Shown: positions 1-9,500 of the stretch, one piece after another
Layout of the letters: every line of letters starts with the position of its first letter
How positions within the stretch are numbered: position 1 is the first letter of the stretch
From: Ruminococcus sp.
GTDB lineage: Bacteria; Bacillota; Clostridia; Oscillospirales; Ruminococcaceae
Assembly: GCA_015066785.1 (NCBI GenBank)
Contig: SVNT01000008.1
Span: 18,165-82,164, forward strand
DNA length: 64,000 nucleotides
Direction of reading: 5' to 3'
Notes under the pieces: model-generated
What the model was told of the DNA's origin: nothing
The model's database searches: none
The model's input: the letters and a program-made list of their open reading frames with translations, nothing else
Made by a program: the position numbers and the translations under genes

Positions 1-2
1 TT

Positions 3-398
3 TCGTACAGCTGGGCATTCCTGACCTATGCCGCAATATCTGTGCTGTCGCTGTTCATCACCCCCGATAAAGAAGCGGCAATGCTCTTTATCTTCCTGCT
101 GGGGTACTATCCGATAATGAAAGCACTGATAGAAAAAATCCGCAGGCCCGTCGTTGAATGGCTGATAAAGTTTGCCCTCTTCAACGCCTCGACCATAAGC
201 TGTTACTGGCTGATAATAAACCTCTTCAATATGCAGGAGGTCTTTGACAGCCTCAACGATTTCGGCAGATATTCAATCCCGATTTTCATCGGTGCGGCAA
301 ATATCGTATTCGTGATATACGACCTGTTCCTCAATACTATGGCGTTGTCGTATGTCAACTGGTTCAGACCGAAATTTTTAAGGAAAATCAATAAATAA
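3..398 (+). CDS. membrane protein, 5' truncated by the window edge
   Basis: The reading frame is open from base 3, so the gene starts before the window; the GTG at 42 is internal to the same frame. The visible part is about 131 residues with roughly four hydrophobic stretches and a basic end (RPKFLRKINK), which suggests a polytopic membrane protein ending in the cytoplasm. I do not recognise the family. Its stop lies 16 bases before leuA and I see no terminator between them, so the two are probably cotranscribed. No function is proposed. Confidence 0.6.
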   Translation, partial: SYSWAFLTYAAISVLSLFITPDKEAAMLFIFLLGYYPIMKALIEKIRRPVVEWLIKFALFNASTISCYWLIINLFNMQEVFDSLNDFGRYSIPIFIGAANIVFVIYDLFLNTMALSYVNWFRPKFLRKINK

Positions 399-414
399 CT
401 TAACGGAGAGAGAT

Positions 415-2070
415 ATGAAAAATTATGAAAACTACACCCGACAGTATCACCTGCCGCCTGAAGTAACTCATAACTGGGCAAAGAAAGCCTACATAGAAAA
501 AGCACCCGTATGGTGCAGCGTAGACCTTCGTGACGGAAATCAGGCGCTCATAGTACCTATGAGCCTTGAAGAAAAAATCTCATATTTCAATATGCTCGTG
601 GAAATCGGTTTCAAGGAAATCGAAGTCGGTTTTCCCGCAGCCTCCGAAACGGAATTCACATTTTTACGCACACTTATCGAGCGTGACCTCATCCCCGACG
701 ATGTGGCAATACAGGTGCTTACGCAGTCGAGAGAACACATAATCGCCAAAACCTTCGAGGCTCTCCGTGGCTGTAAGAATTCCATCGTGCATCTGTACAA
801 CTCAACCTCGGTAGCGCAGGTTGAACAGGTATTCAGACGCCCGTACAACGAAATCATCGACATTGCCGTAACAGGCGCAGAACTTCTGAAGGAATATGCC
901 GAAAAAACAGAGGGAAACTTCCGTTTCGAGTATTCTCCCGAAAGCTTCACGGGCACCGATATGGCATTTGCTCTCGAAATATGCAACAAGGTAATCGACG
1001 TGTGGGAGCCTACTCCCGACAACAAGATAATCATCAATCTTCCTGACACGGTTTCCTGCGCTATGCCGCACATCTATGCCACACAGATAGAATACTTCCA
1101 CAACAACATATCACGCCGTGACAGCGTAATCCTCTCCCTCCACGGGCACAACGACAGAGGGTGTGCGATTGCCTCCACGGAAATGGGACTTCTCGCAGGT
1201 GCTGACAGAGTGGAAGGAACGCTTTTCGGTAACGGCGAACGCACGGGAAATGTCGACATTGTCACCCTCGCCATGAATATGTATTCGCAGGGCATAGACC
1301 CCGAGCTTGATTTTTCCGACATTCCGAGAATTGCGGAGCTTTACGAAAGCTCAACCCATATGCACATATACGAGCGTCAGCCGTACAGCGGTGCGTTGGT
1401 ATTTGCAGCTTTTTCAGGCTCGCATCAGGACGCTATCGCAAAGGGTCTCAAGTGGCGTGAGGAAAACGACTGCAAGTACTGGGATGTTCCGTATCTTCCG
1501 ATAAACCCTAAGGACGTCGGCAGAGAATACGAAACCGATGTTATCCGCATAAACAGCCAATCAGGCAAGGGCGGAATAGGCTTCCTGCTTGAACAGAATT
1601 ACGGCTATACACTTCCCGCAAAAATGCGTGAAGAATTCGGGTACTATGTCAAGAATATCTCCGATGTCAAGCATAAGGAACTTTCGCCCGAAGAAATCCT
1701 CGGAATTTTCACGGAAAGATATGTCAATATCCGTACTGAACTCAAGCTCATCGAATCGCATTTTGTTCAGCGTAACGGAATTGAGGCTACCGTCACAATC
1801 GAATACAACGGTCAGCAGAGGGTTATCACCCGTTCAGGAAACGGTCGTCTGGACGCTGTTTCAAACGCCCTCAAGGAAAGCCTCGGTCTTTCCTATCGTA
1901 TCGTGACCTATACCGAACACGCATTGCAGCAGGGCTCAAACTCGCAGGCCGTTGCGTATGTAGGAATTGAAAACGACGGAAAAATCATCTGGGGTACGGG
2001 AATTGACGACGACATCATGTCCGCATCGGTAAACGCACTGGTAAGTGCAATAAACCGCTTGTCCGCATAA
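415..2070 (+). CDS. leuA: 2-isopropylmalate synthase
   Basis: Condenses acetyl-CoA with 2-oxoisovalerate, the first step of leucine synthesis, in the cytosol. The 551-residue length and start fit the longer yeast/actinobacterial type of LeuA. Seen: the HMGL-like TIM barrel with VDLRDGNQ (about 36-43), the metal-binding HGHND (about 243-247) and GNGERTGN, followed by a C-terminal leucine-sensing (LeuA dimer) domain from about residue 430. AACGGAGAG sits at good spacing before the ATG. Feedback inhibition by leucine is expected from the family. No T-box or leucine leader is visible because the promoter lies outside the window. Its terminator hairpin is split by an inserted element (see 2093-2316). 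Confidence 0.95.
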   Translation: MKNYENYTRQYHLPPEVTHNWAKKAYIEKAPVWCSVDLRDGNQALIVPMSLEEKISYFNMLVEIGFKEIEVGFPAASETEFTFLRTLIERDLIPDDVAIQVLTQSREHIIAKTFEALRGCKNSIVHLYNSTSVAQVEQVFRRPYNEIIDIAVTGAELLKEYAEKTEGNFRFEYSPESFTGTDMAFALEICNKVIDVWEPTPDNKIIINLPDTVSCAMPHIYATQIEYFHNNISRRDSVILSLHGHNDRGCAIASTEMGLLAGADRVEGTLFGNGERTGNVDIVTLAMNMYSQGIDPELDFSDIPRIAELYESSTHMHIYERQPYSGALVFAAFSGSHQDAIAKGLKWREENDCKYWDVPYLPINPKDVGREYETDVIRINSQSGKGGIGFLLEQNYGYTLPAKMREEFGYYVKNISDVKHKELSPEEILGIFTERYVNIRTELKLIESHFVQRNGIEATVTIEYNGQQRVITRSGNGRLDAVSNALKESLGLSYRIVTYTEHALQQGSNSQAVAYVGIENDGKIIWGTGIDDDIMSASVNALVSAINRLSA

Positions 2071-2076
2071 AAAACA

Positions 2077-2332
2077 CCGCAGAAATAAGGGCAGTATTCA
2101 TACAGAAACTTTATATGTATTTATTGAGGGGAATCTTTCTGAAGAAAGGTTCCCCTCAAACTCCCCTTCAAAGACTTTAAAGCTAAAAGCAAGCCCATAG
2201 GGTATATCCCTATGGGTTTGCTTTTAAATCTGAAGTTTTCGGAAAGGAGTCTGAGGAAAAACCTTTTTCAAAAGGGTTTTTCCTCAGTAAGCGCACAAAA
2301 TTCCATATGACTACCCGCCCTTATTTCTGCGG
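2077..2332. terminator. bidirectional terminator split by an inserted element
   Basis: A perfect 16-base inverted repeat has arms at 2077-2092 and 2317-2332. T-rich tracts follow on both strands, as for a terminator shared by leuA (+) and the DUF3810 gene (-). The arms are separated by 224 bases of foreign-looking palindromic sequence instead of a normal short loop. Whether it still terminates as a long stem is unknown; the hairpins inside the insert may do the work. Confidence 0.75.
2093..2316 (-). mobile_element. terminator-loop MITE-like element, copy A
   Basis: A 224-base non-coding element that shares its ends and most of its body with copy B at 11517-11740, in the opposite orientation. 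It contains three nested or serial palindromes: TGAGGGGAA..TTCCCCTCA (2124-2158), AAGCAAGCCCATAGGG..CCCTATGGGTTTGCTT (about 2188-2223) and TGAGGAAAAACC..GGGTTTTTCCTCA (about 2251-2286). The outer ends form imperfect inverted repeats (CATACAGAAACTTTATATG against its diverged partner). There is no ORF. It lies exactly between the two arms of a terminator. The inference is a non-autonomous element moved by a transposase encoded elsewhere. Confidence 0.8.
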
Positions 2333-2339
2333 GTTATTT

Positions 2340-3530
2340 TCATTTATAGTAATAGTGGAGCAAAAGCTCAACTACCCTCGTATAACTTACAATTCCATCG
2401 GGAACTCCGTTAGCCTTGAGATTTGTATCAACAAATGTATCGCTTGCCTCTTCGACCTTTTCGGTTGAGAGAACAGCCTCCTTTTCAATCTTTTGGCGGT
2501 ACTCGTCGCTCACGAACTTGTTGTCAGCCCAGACCTGCGGAGCAAGCTTTGAAAGAATTTCCTTCTTGTCTTCATCGGGAATATACCTTGCAAGCTCGTT
2601 GTACGAATAATTGAACGCCATCATATATCCGCTGTAAGCAAACTCCTTGTCGCCGTATTCGGTAGTTGCTACAAAGGAGATAAAATTCGCCTCGTCTTCG
2701 AGAATTATCCCCTTGAGGTGCGTATACTCGTGACATATCGTCGAGGGGTATTTCGTGTTCACCATAGCGCCGTTGTAGTTTGCCTCAAGCGAAAACGGGA
2801 AATACACTCCTCCCATATTCATCTGCGTCATAAGCATCGAGCTTCTGAGTTCTTTTGCCTCGGGATAGTAGCCTTCAAGCTGAGGATATGTATCGGATAT
2901 ATTCGCCATTGCCGAAATACAGTCTGCGGTGAGCTCTTCCTTCGTACCGAGGTATATCTGCCCGTTTCCGTCACGCTCAACCTCTGCGGAAAGCGTGTTG
3001 AGTTCGGTAATATAAAACTCCACCATATTCCGAAGTTCGTCTACTGTATAGCCTCTGCTTGTATCGTAATAGCGTTCCTCGATGGTCGTACACTGATACA
3101 TCACAAAGCAGTTCATCGTTTCTGTAAGTGCCACAAACGCAAGTATCCACGCAAGAACGCTTCCGCCGAATTTCAGCACGGCACGGCGTTTTCCTGCGGC
3201 GAAAATAAGCGTCACAAGAAGAATGACAATCATGAGAGGAATACCGAAAACCGCAACAGCTATCATCACCTCACCGACGGAAAAATCCACAAGCGAAGGA
3301 ATGCGTGAAAAAATGTCGGAAATATTCCCGAAAATATTAAGCATATACCAATCCGCAAAGGGTGTTGAAAGTCGTGCAAGAACATTCAGCGCAATAACAA
3401 AGAGGAAAATAATTCCCAGTACGATGAGCTGTACCGGTTTCTTTTTTTCGGGCGGTCTGCGTCCGCCTTTCATCCGTGTGTACATTCTTGTAGTGCGGCC
3501 GTCAGCGGCGGCTTTGTTGAAGTCGTACAT
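2340..3530 (-). CDS. DUF3810 family membrane metallopeptidase-like protein
   Basis: About 396 residues when started at the ATG at 3530, which has GGAGG eight bases upstream; a TTG 18 bases further up has no ribosome site. Three hydrophobic segments (about 35-55, 85-110 and 125-145) precede an extracytoplasmic domain. This carries HEYTHLKG near residue 267 and EDEANF ten residues later, the zinc-site pattern typical of DUF3810 proteins. The substrate and role are unknown. A likely promoter lies just upstream (TTGCTT, 17 bases, TATACT). Its 3' end faces leuA across the split terminator. Confidence 0.8.
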   Translation of the reverse strand: MYDFNKAAADGRTTRMYTRMKGGRRPPEKKKPVQLIVLGIIFLFVIALNVLARLSTPFADWYMLNIFGNISDIFSRIPSLVDFSVGEVMIAVAVFGIPLMIVILLVTLIFAAGKRRAVLKFGGSVLAWILAFVALTETMNCFVMYQCTTIEERYYDTSRGYTVDELRNMVEFYITELNTLSAEVERDGNGQIYLGTKEELTADCISAMANISDTYPQLEGYYPEAKELRSSMLMTQMNMGGVYFPFSLEANYNGAMVNTKYPSTICHEYTHLKGIILEDEANFISFVATTEYGDKEFAYSGYMMAFNYSYNELARYIPDEDKKEILSKLAPQVWADNKFVSDEYRQKIEKEAVLSTEKVEEASDTFVDTNLKANGVPDGIVSYTRVVELLLHYYYK

Positions 3531-3620
3531 ATCGTTATCCTCCGACAAAAAATTACATAATCAGTATAACATACGCCAACGCAAAAAGCAAATGGGCAAT
3601 TCGTGCCATACAAATATAAA

Positions 3621-3646
3621 GGGTATCGAGTCGTCACCCGATACCC
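3621..3646 (-). terminator. terminator of the KTSC gene
   Basis: Stem GGGTATCG/CGATACCC (3621-3628 and 3639-3646), followed on the minus strand by a TTTATATTT tract. It sits 27 bases after the KTSC stop codon. The hairpin core closely resembles the one at 28511-28538. Confidence 0.7.
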
Positions 3647-3672
3647 TGCTTTTATATTCAATGTGATAAGGA

Positions 3673-3867
3673 TTAAGCAATAGCCTTACTTTCAAAACGA
3701 GTAGCAATTACCTCGTTAAAGAAATCTTTTTTGTGGTTGTTAAGCATAAGCCCGCTGTATATATGCGAAGGTACATTAAGATAATCTCTCACCTTTTCGT
3801 CAAACTTTACTCTGAGTGTTTTTGATACTACATTGTAGCTCACAAATTCAAAACTTTCGATAGCCAT
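3673..3867 (-). CDS. KTSC-domain small protein
   Basis: A 64-residue protein beginning MAIESFEFVSYN. AAGGAG lies well spaced before this ATG; an upstream in-frame start at 3912 lacks a ribosome site. The single domain (beta strands, then YLNVPSHIY, then a helix ending FFNEVIATRF) matches the KTSC fold, whose biochemical role is unknown. It is monocistronic, with its own promoter and terminator. The 5' UTR of about 60 bases contains a GGTTC/GAACC stem. Confidence 0.75.
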   Translation of the reverse strand: MAIESFEFVSYNVVSKTLRVKFDEKVRDYLNVPSHIYSGLMLNNHKKDFFNEVIATRFESKAIA

Positions 3868-3929
3868 TTTATTATCTCTCCTTATGCTTTTGTTTATTTG
3901 GTTCAAACACATTTTGTAGAACCTTATTT

Positions 3930-3958
3930 ATTATTGCACAAGATATAGTATTTGTCAA
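3930..3958 (-). promoter_or_regulatory. promoter of the KTSC gene
   Basis: On the minus strand TTGACA (3953-3958), a 17-base spacer and AATAAT (3930-3935), about 60 bases before the start codon. Confidence 0.65.
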
Positions 3959-4033
3959 TATATTTTTCATATTTGTAAATCTTTTTTAACCTTTTTATTT
4001 TTCTTTGTTCAACAACAATTGTATATAATATAC

Positions 4034-4073
4034 AAAAAGCCTCACCGACAGCGAATTTACGCCATCGGTGAGG
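4034..4073 (-). terminator. terminator of the chemoreceptor gene
   Basis: Stem CCTCACCGA/TCGGTGAGG (4040-4048, 4065-4073) with an inner GCG/CGC. CTTTTTGT follows on the minus strand, just after the stop of the chemoreceptor gene. Confidence 0.8.
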
Positions 4074-4087
4074 TTCTGAAGTGAATA

Positions 4088-6262
4088 TTAGTACTTATTG
4101 TCGTTGCCGCTCATAAAGTCGGGCATTGCACCTCCGAAATCAACAGTTGATGATGATTTCACGGGAGTTTCGGGAACATCGTCAAGAATTATCTTCTTGG
4201 GTGCTACGGGCTTTGGTGCAGGTGCGGGAGCAGGAGCGGGTACGGGGTCGGGAGCAACATCAAGAGGGTCAAATCCGAAGTTCGAAGTGTTATTCTCAGC
4301 ACCACGGATCTTGAACTTTCCAACGAGCTGATAAAGAATCTTAGCCTGTGATGAAAGTTCTTCTGCGGATGCGGCACTTTCTTCTGATGTTGCGGAGTTT
4401 GTCTGTACAACGCTTGAAATCTGTTCAACGCCCTGAGTAACTTCAAAGATAGATGTTGCCTGTTCGTCGGAAGCTTCTGCAATCTTTGAAATAAGGTTTG
4501 TTGTTTCTGCGGAATTCTTTACGATTTCCTGAAGTGTCTTAGCTGTTTCGTCAGCAATCTTTGTACCGTTTTCAACAGCCTCGATAGAGCTTTCGATGAG
4601 TTCAGCCGTGCTGCTTGCAGCCTCTGCCGACTTGGCAGCGAGGTTTCTTACTTCGTCAGCAACTACTGCAAAGCCCTTACCTGCTGAGCCTGCTCTTGCA
4701 GCTTCAACAGCCGCATTGAGGGCAAGGATATTTGTCTGGAATGCGATATCGTCGATAGTCTTGATGATGTTTGCAATCTGTGCAGACTTGGTGTTGATGT
4801 CCTGCATAGCTTCCATCATCTGTTCCATCTGTCTGCTGCCGTTTTCTATAAGGCGTGTTTCGTTTTCCGAATTGTCACTTGCAATCTTCGCATTGTCTGC
4901 GTTGCTCTTGACCTTCTTGGAGATTTCATCGATTGTAGCACTGAGCTCTTCAACTGCACTTGCCTGTGTTGTAGCGCCCTGTGACAATGCCTGTGCAGCC
5001 TGTGCAACCTGGCCGGAACCACTTGATACCTGTGTACTGCTTCGGTTGATATCTGCCATAATTACATTGAGTGAATCGATGATAGTATCCATAGAAGCCT
5101 TGACCTGTGTAAGGTCTCCTGCGTAGCAGTCCTTTGTAGTGAGGTCGAGGTTACCTTCGGCAATATTTTCGACAACTGATGAAATATCTCCTATACAGAG
5201 GTCAACCATATCAATTGCCTTCTTGAGTGAGTCACCGAGGATTTCAATTTCGTCTCTTGTCTTGAGTACGGGAGATTCCGAATGGAAGTCGCCGTCTGCA
5301 AGTCTTTCGAGTCTGTCAACGCAAGTTTTGATAGGTCTTGAGATATTGTTTGCAACCTTGATTGCAATAAATACAGCAACAAATGAAAGGAACACAAGCA
5401 CTGAAACCATTATTGCAATGCTCTGATAAAGTGCGTCTGTGATTTCATGGTAAGGCTTTACAACAACAACCGACCACTTTTCAGGTCCTTCGATAGGTGC
5501 GTATGCTGCAAAATACTTTGTGCCGTCATAAATGAAAGTGCCTGTACCTTCCACGCCTGTCATAGCATCCTTGAGAAGAACATCAAGTCCCTTGAACTTT
5601 TCTACGCCGTCGCCTTCACCTGTTACGGGGTTTACAAATCCTCTTACATATGCGTCGTTCGGGTGAGCGATGATTGTACCTGTTCCGTCAACTACGAAAC
5701 CGTAGCCTTCTTCACCGAACTTTACGCTCTTGATCATACCACTGAAAATCTCGTAGTCGATACCGCCGTAAACAACACCGTTGAAATCAGCGTTTCTGCT
5801 CTTTGCGCCTGCCATAATCGTGATTGAATTGTCAGTCTGTCTGATAAGCGGGCTTGAAATATATGTAACACCGTTCATTGCGTTCTTGAAGTAGTCACGC
5901 TTTGAAATATCGGTATCGCTGTATGTCTTTCCGTCTGAATAAGCAACAGAAAAATCCTTGAAGCTTGTGTCAGGTATATATCCTGCAAGAATTTCCTTTC
6001 TGCTGTCAAGAGAAACCGATTCGTCATAGATTTCTGCATCTCTTGAAACGAGAGCAAGTTCCGCACGGAGCATTTCAACTTCGTTTGCAATGCTCAGGCT
6101 GTAGGATTCTGCGACTTCGATTCCTTCATTTGTACTCTGTTTGCTTGAAACACTGTTGATAAAGAAAACAGAGATGGTAGTAAGAATAATTCCGCATATT
6201 ATAGTACACAGAAGTGTAACACGGAGTATCCTCGCCTTAATCGTTGTCATGTTTTTTCTCAT
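4088..6262 (-). CDS. methyl-accepting chemotaxis protein (Cache-HAMP-MCP)
   Basis: A 724-residue membrane chemoreceptor. A transmembrane helix at about 8-30 is followed by an extracellular Cache-type sensor (about 35-275), a second helix (about 280-303), HAMP (about 305-360) and a long cytoplasmic signalling coiled coil (about 400-650) with the conserved hairpin tip [21 protein letters not shown] Pro-Ala stretch ([13 protein letters not shown]) near residue 685 links to a short acidic tail; I see no CheR-docking pentapeptide. The ligand is unknown. It is monocistronic with a near-consensus promoter. No che or flagellar genes lie nearby, so it is a stand-alone receptor feeding distant kinases. 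Confidence 0.9.
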   Translation of the reverse strand: MRKNMTTIKARILRVTLLCTIICGIILTTISVFFINSVSSKQSTNEGIEVAESYSLSIANEVEMLRAELALVSRDAEIYDESVSLDSRKEILAGYIPDTSFKDFSVAYSDGKTYSDTDISKRDYFKNAMNGVTYISSPLIRQTDNSITIMAGAKSRNADFNGVVYGGIDYEIFSGMIKSVKFGEEGYGFVVDGTGTIIAHPNDAYVRGFVNPVTGEGDGVEKFKGLDVLLKDAMTGVEGTGTFIYDGTKYFAAYAPIEGPEKWSVVVVKPYHEITDALYQSIAIMVSVLVFLSFVAVFIAIKVANNISRPIKTCVDRLERLADGDFHSESPVLKTRDEIEILGDSLKKAIDMVDLCIGDISSVVENIAEGNLDLTTKDCYAGDLTQVKASMDTIIDSLNVIMADINRSSTQVSSGSGQVAQAAQALSQGATTQASAVEELSATIDEISKKVKSNADNAKIASDNSENETRLIENGSRQMEQMMEAMQDINTKSAQIANIIKTIDDIAFQTNILALNAAVEAARAGSAGKGFAVVADEVRNLAAKSAEAASSTAELIESSIEAVENGTKIADETAKTLQEIVKNSAETTNLISKIAEASDEQATSIFEVTQGVEQISSVVQTNSATSEESAASAEELSSQAKILYQLVGKFKIRGAENNTSNFGFDPLDVAPDPVPAPAPAPAPKPVAPKKIILDDVPETPVKSSSTVDFGGAMPDFMSGNDNKY

Positions 6263-6313
6263 TAAATACCATCACCTTTTTTGTATTGTTATTTAACAAT
6301 AATAACTAAAATA

Positions 6314-6342
6314 ATTATATAATACATATCTCCTTTTGTCAA
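6314..6342 (-). promoter_or_regulatory. promoter of the chemoreceptor gene
   Basis: Perfect consensus on the minus strand: TTGACA (6337-6342), 17 bases, TATAAT (6314-6319), 52 bases before the ATG. Confidence 0.85.
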
Positions 6343-6473
6343 TATGTCAAAATATATTAGTTTTCATCCTGTTTTTTTATAATATCATTACAAAATGGTA
6401 ACATTTTAAATTTTAAGTAAACTTTTGGATTATTTTTGCCGAAAAAATGTATGAATTGTAATAATTTAGCCTC

Positions 6474-6502
6474 TTGAATGTAACAATTAATAATAGTATA
6501 AT
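6474..6502 (+). promoter_or_regulatory. promoter of the repeat-rich surface protein
   Basis: TTGAAT (6474-6479), 17 bases, TATAAT (6497-6502). The predicted transcript starts near 6509, giving a leader of about 75 bases with two small hairpins, GGGTtctatACCC and GCACATggATGTGC. The rest of the 320-base gap before the gene is plain AT-rich DNA between divergent promoters. Confidence 0.7.
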
Positions 6503-6584
6503 ATTATTAGGGGGTTCTATACCCATTTGACGGAATTCACTTATCTGCACATGGATGTGCAGGCGTTTATAAACTTTTTCAAGG

Positions 6585-9500
6585 ATGGTGGAGAGATTGA
6601 ACAAGACCGACATTCTCATCGAGCGGATGATATCCCTCGGGAAAACGAAGGCGTATCTTCGTGTTCCCATGTTCATTGCTATTATATTTGTGATTTTCTT
6701 TGTGGGGATTGCTGAAAAAACAGCACTTCTTATGAAGATACTTTTCCCGACGCCGAAATCCGTCACAAGATGCCTTGCTTTTGTGACAGCGTTGATTATT
6801 GCCACACCGCTTATGCAGCCTGTCGGCGTATTCGCAGAGGAGGTCATTGACGCTCTCCCTGAAACAACGGAAACAGGCTCAACATCTCCCGAAGAAACAG
6901 AACCTGCTCCCGAAAGCCAGGAAAGCACTGAAGTTTCATCTGAAACGGATAACACAACCGTAGCAGAAACATCCGTTTCAACAGAAAGCGGTGCTACCGA
7001 AACAACTGCGCCCGACACTTCATCAACCGATGATACTTCCGTAACAGATGTATCGGACACCACAGTAACTGACGAAACGGCTGAATCATCTGAATCATCC
7101 GACTCAGAAGAAATACTCCCCGAACTTCTGCCGAGTCTTTTCAGCATGGGCCCTCAGGAAATCTCAACGCCCGAAGACCTGTACAACTTCATCACCGACG
7201 AAAACAATCTCTCTACTGACATAAATCTCACAGCCGACATTGATATGTCGTCAAATCCCATTCCTCTCTCCTCTGTTGTAAACGGAGAATATACAGGAAC
7301 TATCCTCGGAACAGAAACCTACTCCATTACAGGAATTACATACGGAGTTGAGACAAAGGACGAACTCAAATCCATTATCAACGACACCATTGAAGTCCCG
7401 ACTGAGCCTTTTACAGGCGAAACCCCGACATCGTTCGTTCTTATGAACGATATCGATATGGAGGGGTATGCACTCACAACTGACAAGCTCGGCACAACAC
7501 CGACATACACCGTTGACAAGGGAACTTACAACATAACCAACCTTTTTGTTGAGATAGACACAGCGGATAAGCTCAGGCAGTTCCTTTCATACGGATATTA
7601 TCCCGTAAAAGAAAATGTCACCGATACATCTATAAACAACGCAATCCTCGAAAGTGAAGACAAGGATGCTTTTTCAGGTATCGGAAATTATGCCCCTGTT
7701 GCTTTCAGCGGAATACTCGATGGTAACGGGCACACAATAAGCGGAATAAATATAACAAGAAAATCCAAACAGCTCGGACTTTTCTCATCGCTCTCAAATG
7801 CAACGATTAAAAATCTCGGCCTTAAAGACTGCAGTTTCAACACCAATTCCGAAGCAGGCAGTTATGCAGGCTCATTTGCAGGAGTTGCATCAAACTCGGA
7901 AATTCAAAACTGCTTTGCTGTGAATATCACCCTTAACGCATACAATTACATAGGATGTTTCACAGGAAACGGCGGCGGTGCATTGACAAACTGCGTATAT
8001 GCATCAATTTCTCCCACTTTTTCAGGAAAAAACAAGGGTTATTACCAGTCCAATTACTCCAGCGCAGACATTGAAACCTTCAACCAGACTGCTGAACTCT
8101 ATGGCTGGAAGAAATGGTATGCAGACTCCAACCCGATAAACCAGAACGGCGGCTGTCCGTCATTCGAACCGACATACAAGGTTGTTTTCAAGGATAATAA
8201 CGGAAACTCCGACCTTACAGGAATTGTATACACAAGCGGAACAACTACCGCAACAGAAGACACATACTATATCGTTGACGGTCAGGGTCTTGCAGAGCTT
8301 ACAACAAAACCTACCAAACCTAAAAGCGAATTTGTCGGCTGGTCGCTTACCCCGAACAGCTCCTCAAAAATTGCTGACGACTGGACATTCAACAGTGACA
8401 CTGACCAGAGCAAAGGAGAGGTCACCCTCTACGCTATCTGGGTAACAACGAATACATACCGACTCAACTATTATAAATATGACGCTGTAAATGGCGAATA
8501 TGTACTCGACAGCGACAGCGGAGAAATAAATGTAACCGAATTTGCGGCTGACCCGTCAATCGAGCAGGCAGACTTAATGGGTTACGACAAAAAGGGCTGG
8601 TACCTTGGCACAGAAAACGCTGACAGCTCAATCACATTCGGTAATGCATGGAATTTTGCAACATCAACGGTAAGCAAGCAGGGATTCTTCGACGAATTCG
8701 GCGGCGTGGACACAGTAACCCTTGAGCTTAACCTCTATCAGCGCTATGACCCGAAAACATACACCGTAACAACAAAGCTCAACGGCGGTTCGGTATCAAA
8801 GAATATCCCCACTACATACACAGTCAAGGACAGCGTTATCACGCTCCCGACTGAAAATGAAATCACACGCAAGGGATATACCTTCGACGGCTGGACGATT
8901 GAAAGCATCACGGCAGAATCACCGTCAGCACCGGCGGCTTTATCGCCAATTACCGAAATCGACCCGTCATGGTGTGCAACTATCACAATAAAGGCAAACT
9001 GGACTCCTATAACATACAAAGTTGCATATGACGGAAATAATGCCACAGCGGGAAGTATGACGGAAACAGACCACACTTACGATGTTGCCGCAAACCTATC
9101 TGCAAACCAGTATGAAAAGACCTACTACGATTTCAAGGGCTGGTCATACAACGGAAACACCTATGCAGATAACGCTTCGGTAATAAATCTCACGGATGTT
9201 GCAGGCGACACTGTTACACTTACTGCAATCTGGGAAGCGCACAACTACAACATAACCTATGTTGATATGGCAGGCGTGGGAAGTATGACAAACACCCAGA
9301 ACCCTGCAACATTCAATGTAGAGAATGACACAATCACCCTTGCAGAGCCGACAAAGGCAGGATATACTTTCGTTGGTTGGTATTCTGAGCAAGAATTCAC
9401 CAACAAAGTCGAAACGATTGACCCCGCCCAGAAGGCAGGAAGCGATATTACGCTCTACGCAAAATGGACGCTCAACACATACAGCGTGACATTTGATACA

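Noticed and set aside
3621..3646. Hairpin shared with 28511-28538 as another copy of a dispersed repeat
   Set aside because: Only the short stem is alike. Each works as a simple terminator and the flanks are unrelated.
6413..7147. A 244-codon minus-strand frame rich in Ser and Val
   Set aside because: It mirrors the Ser/Thr/Glu linker of the large plus-strand protein, covers the plus promoter and has no ribosome site. It is a low-complexity shadow.
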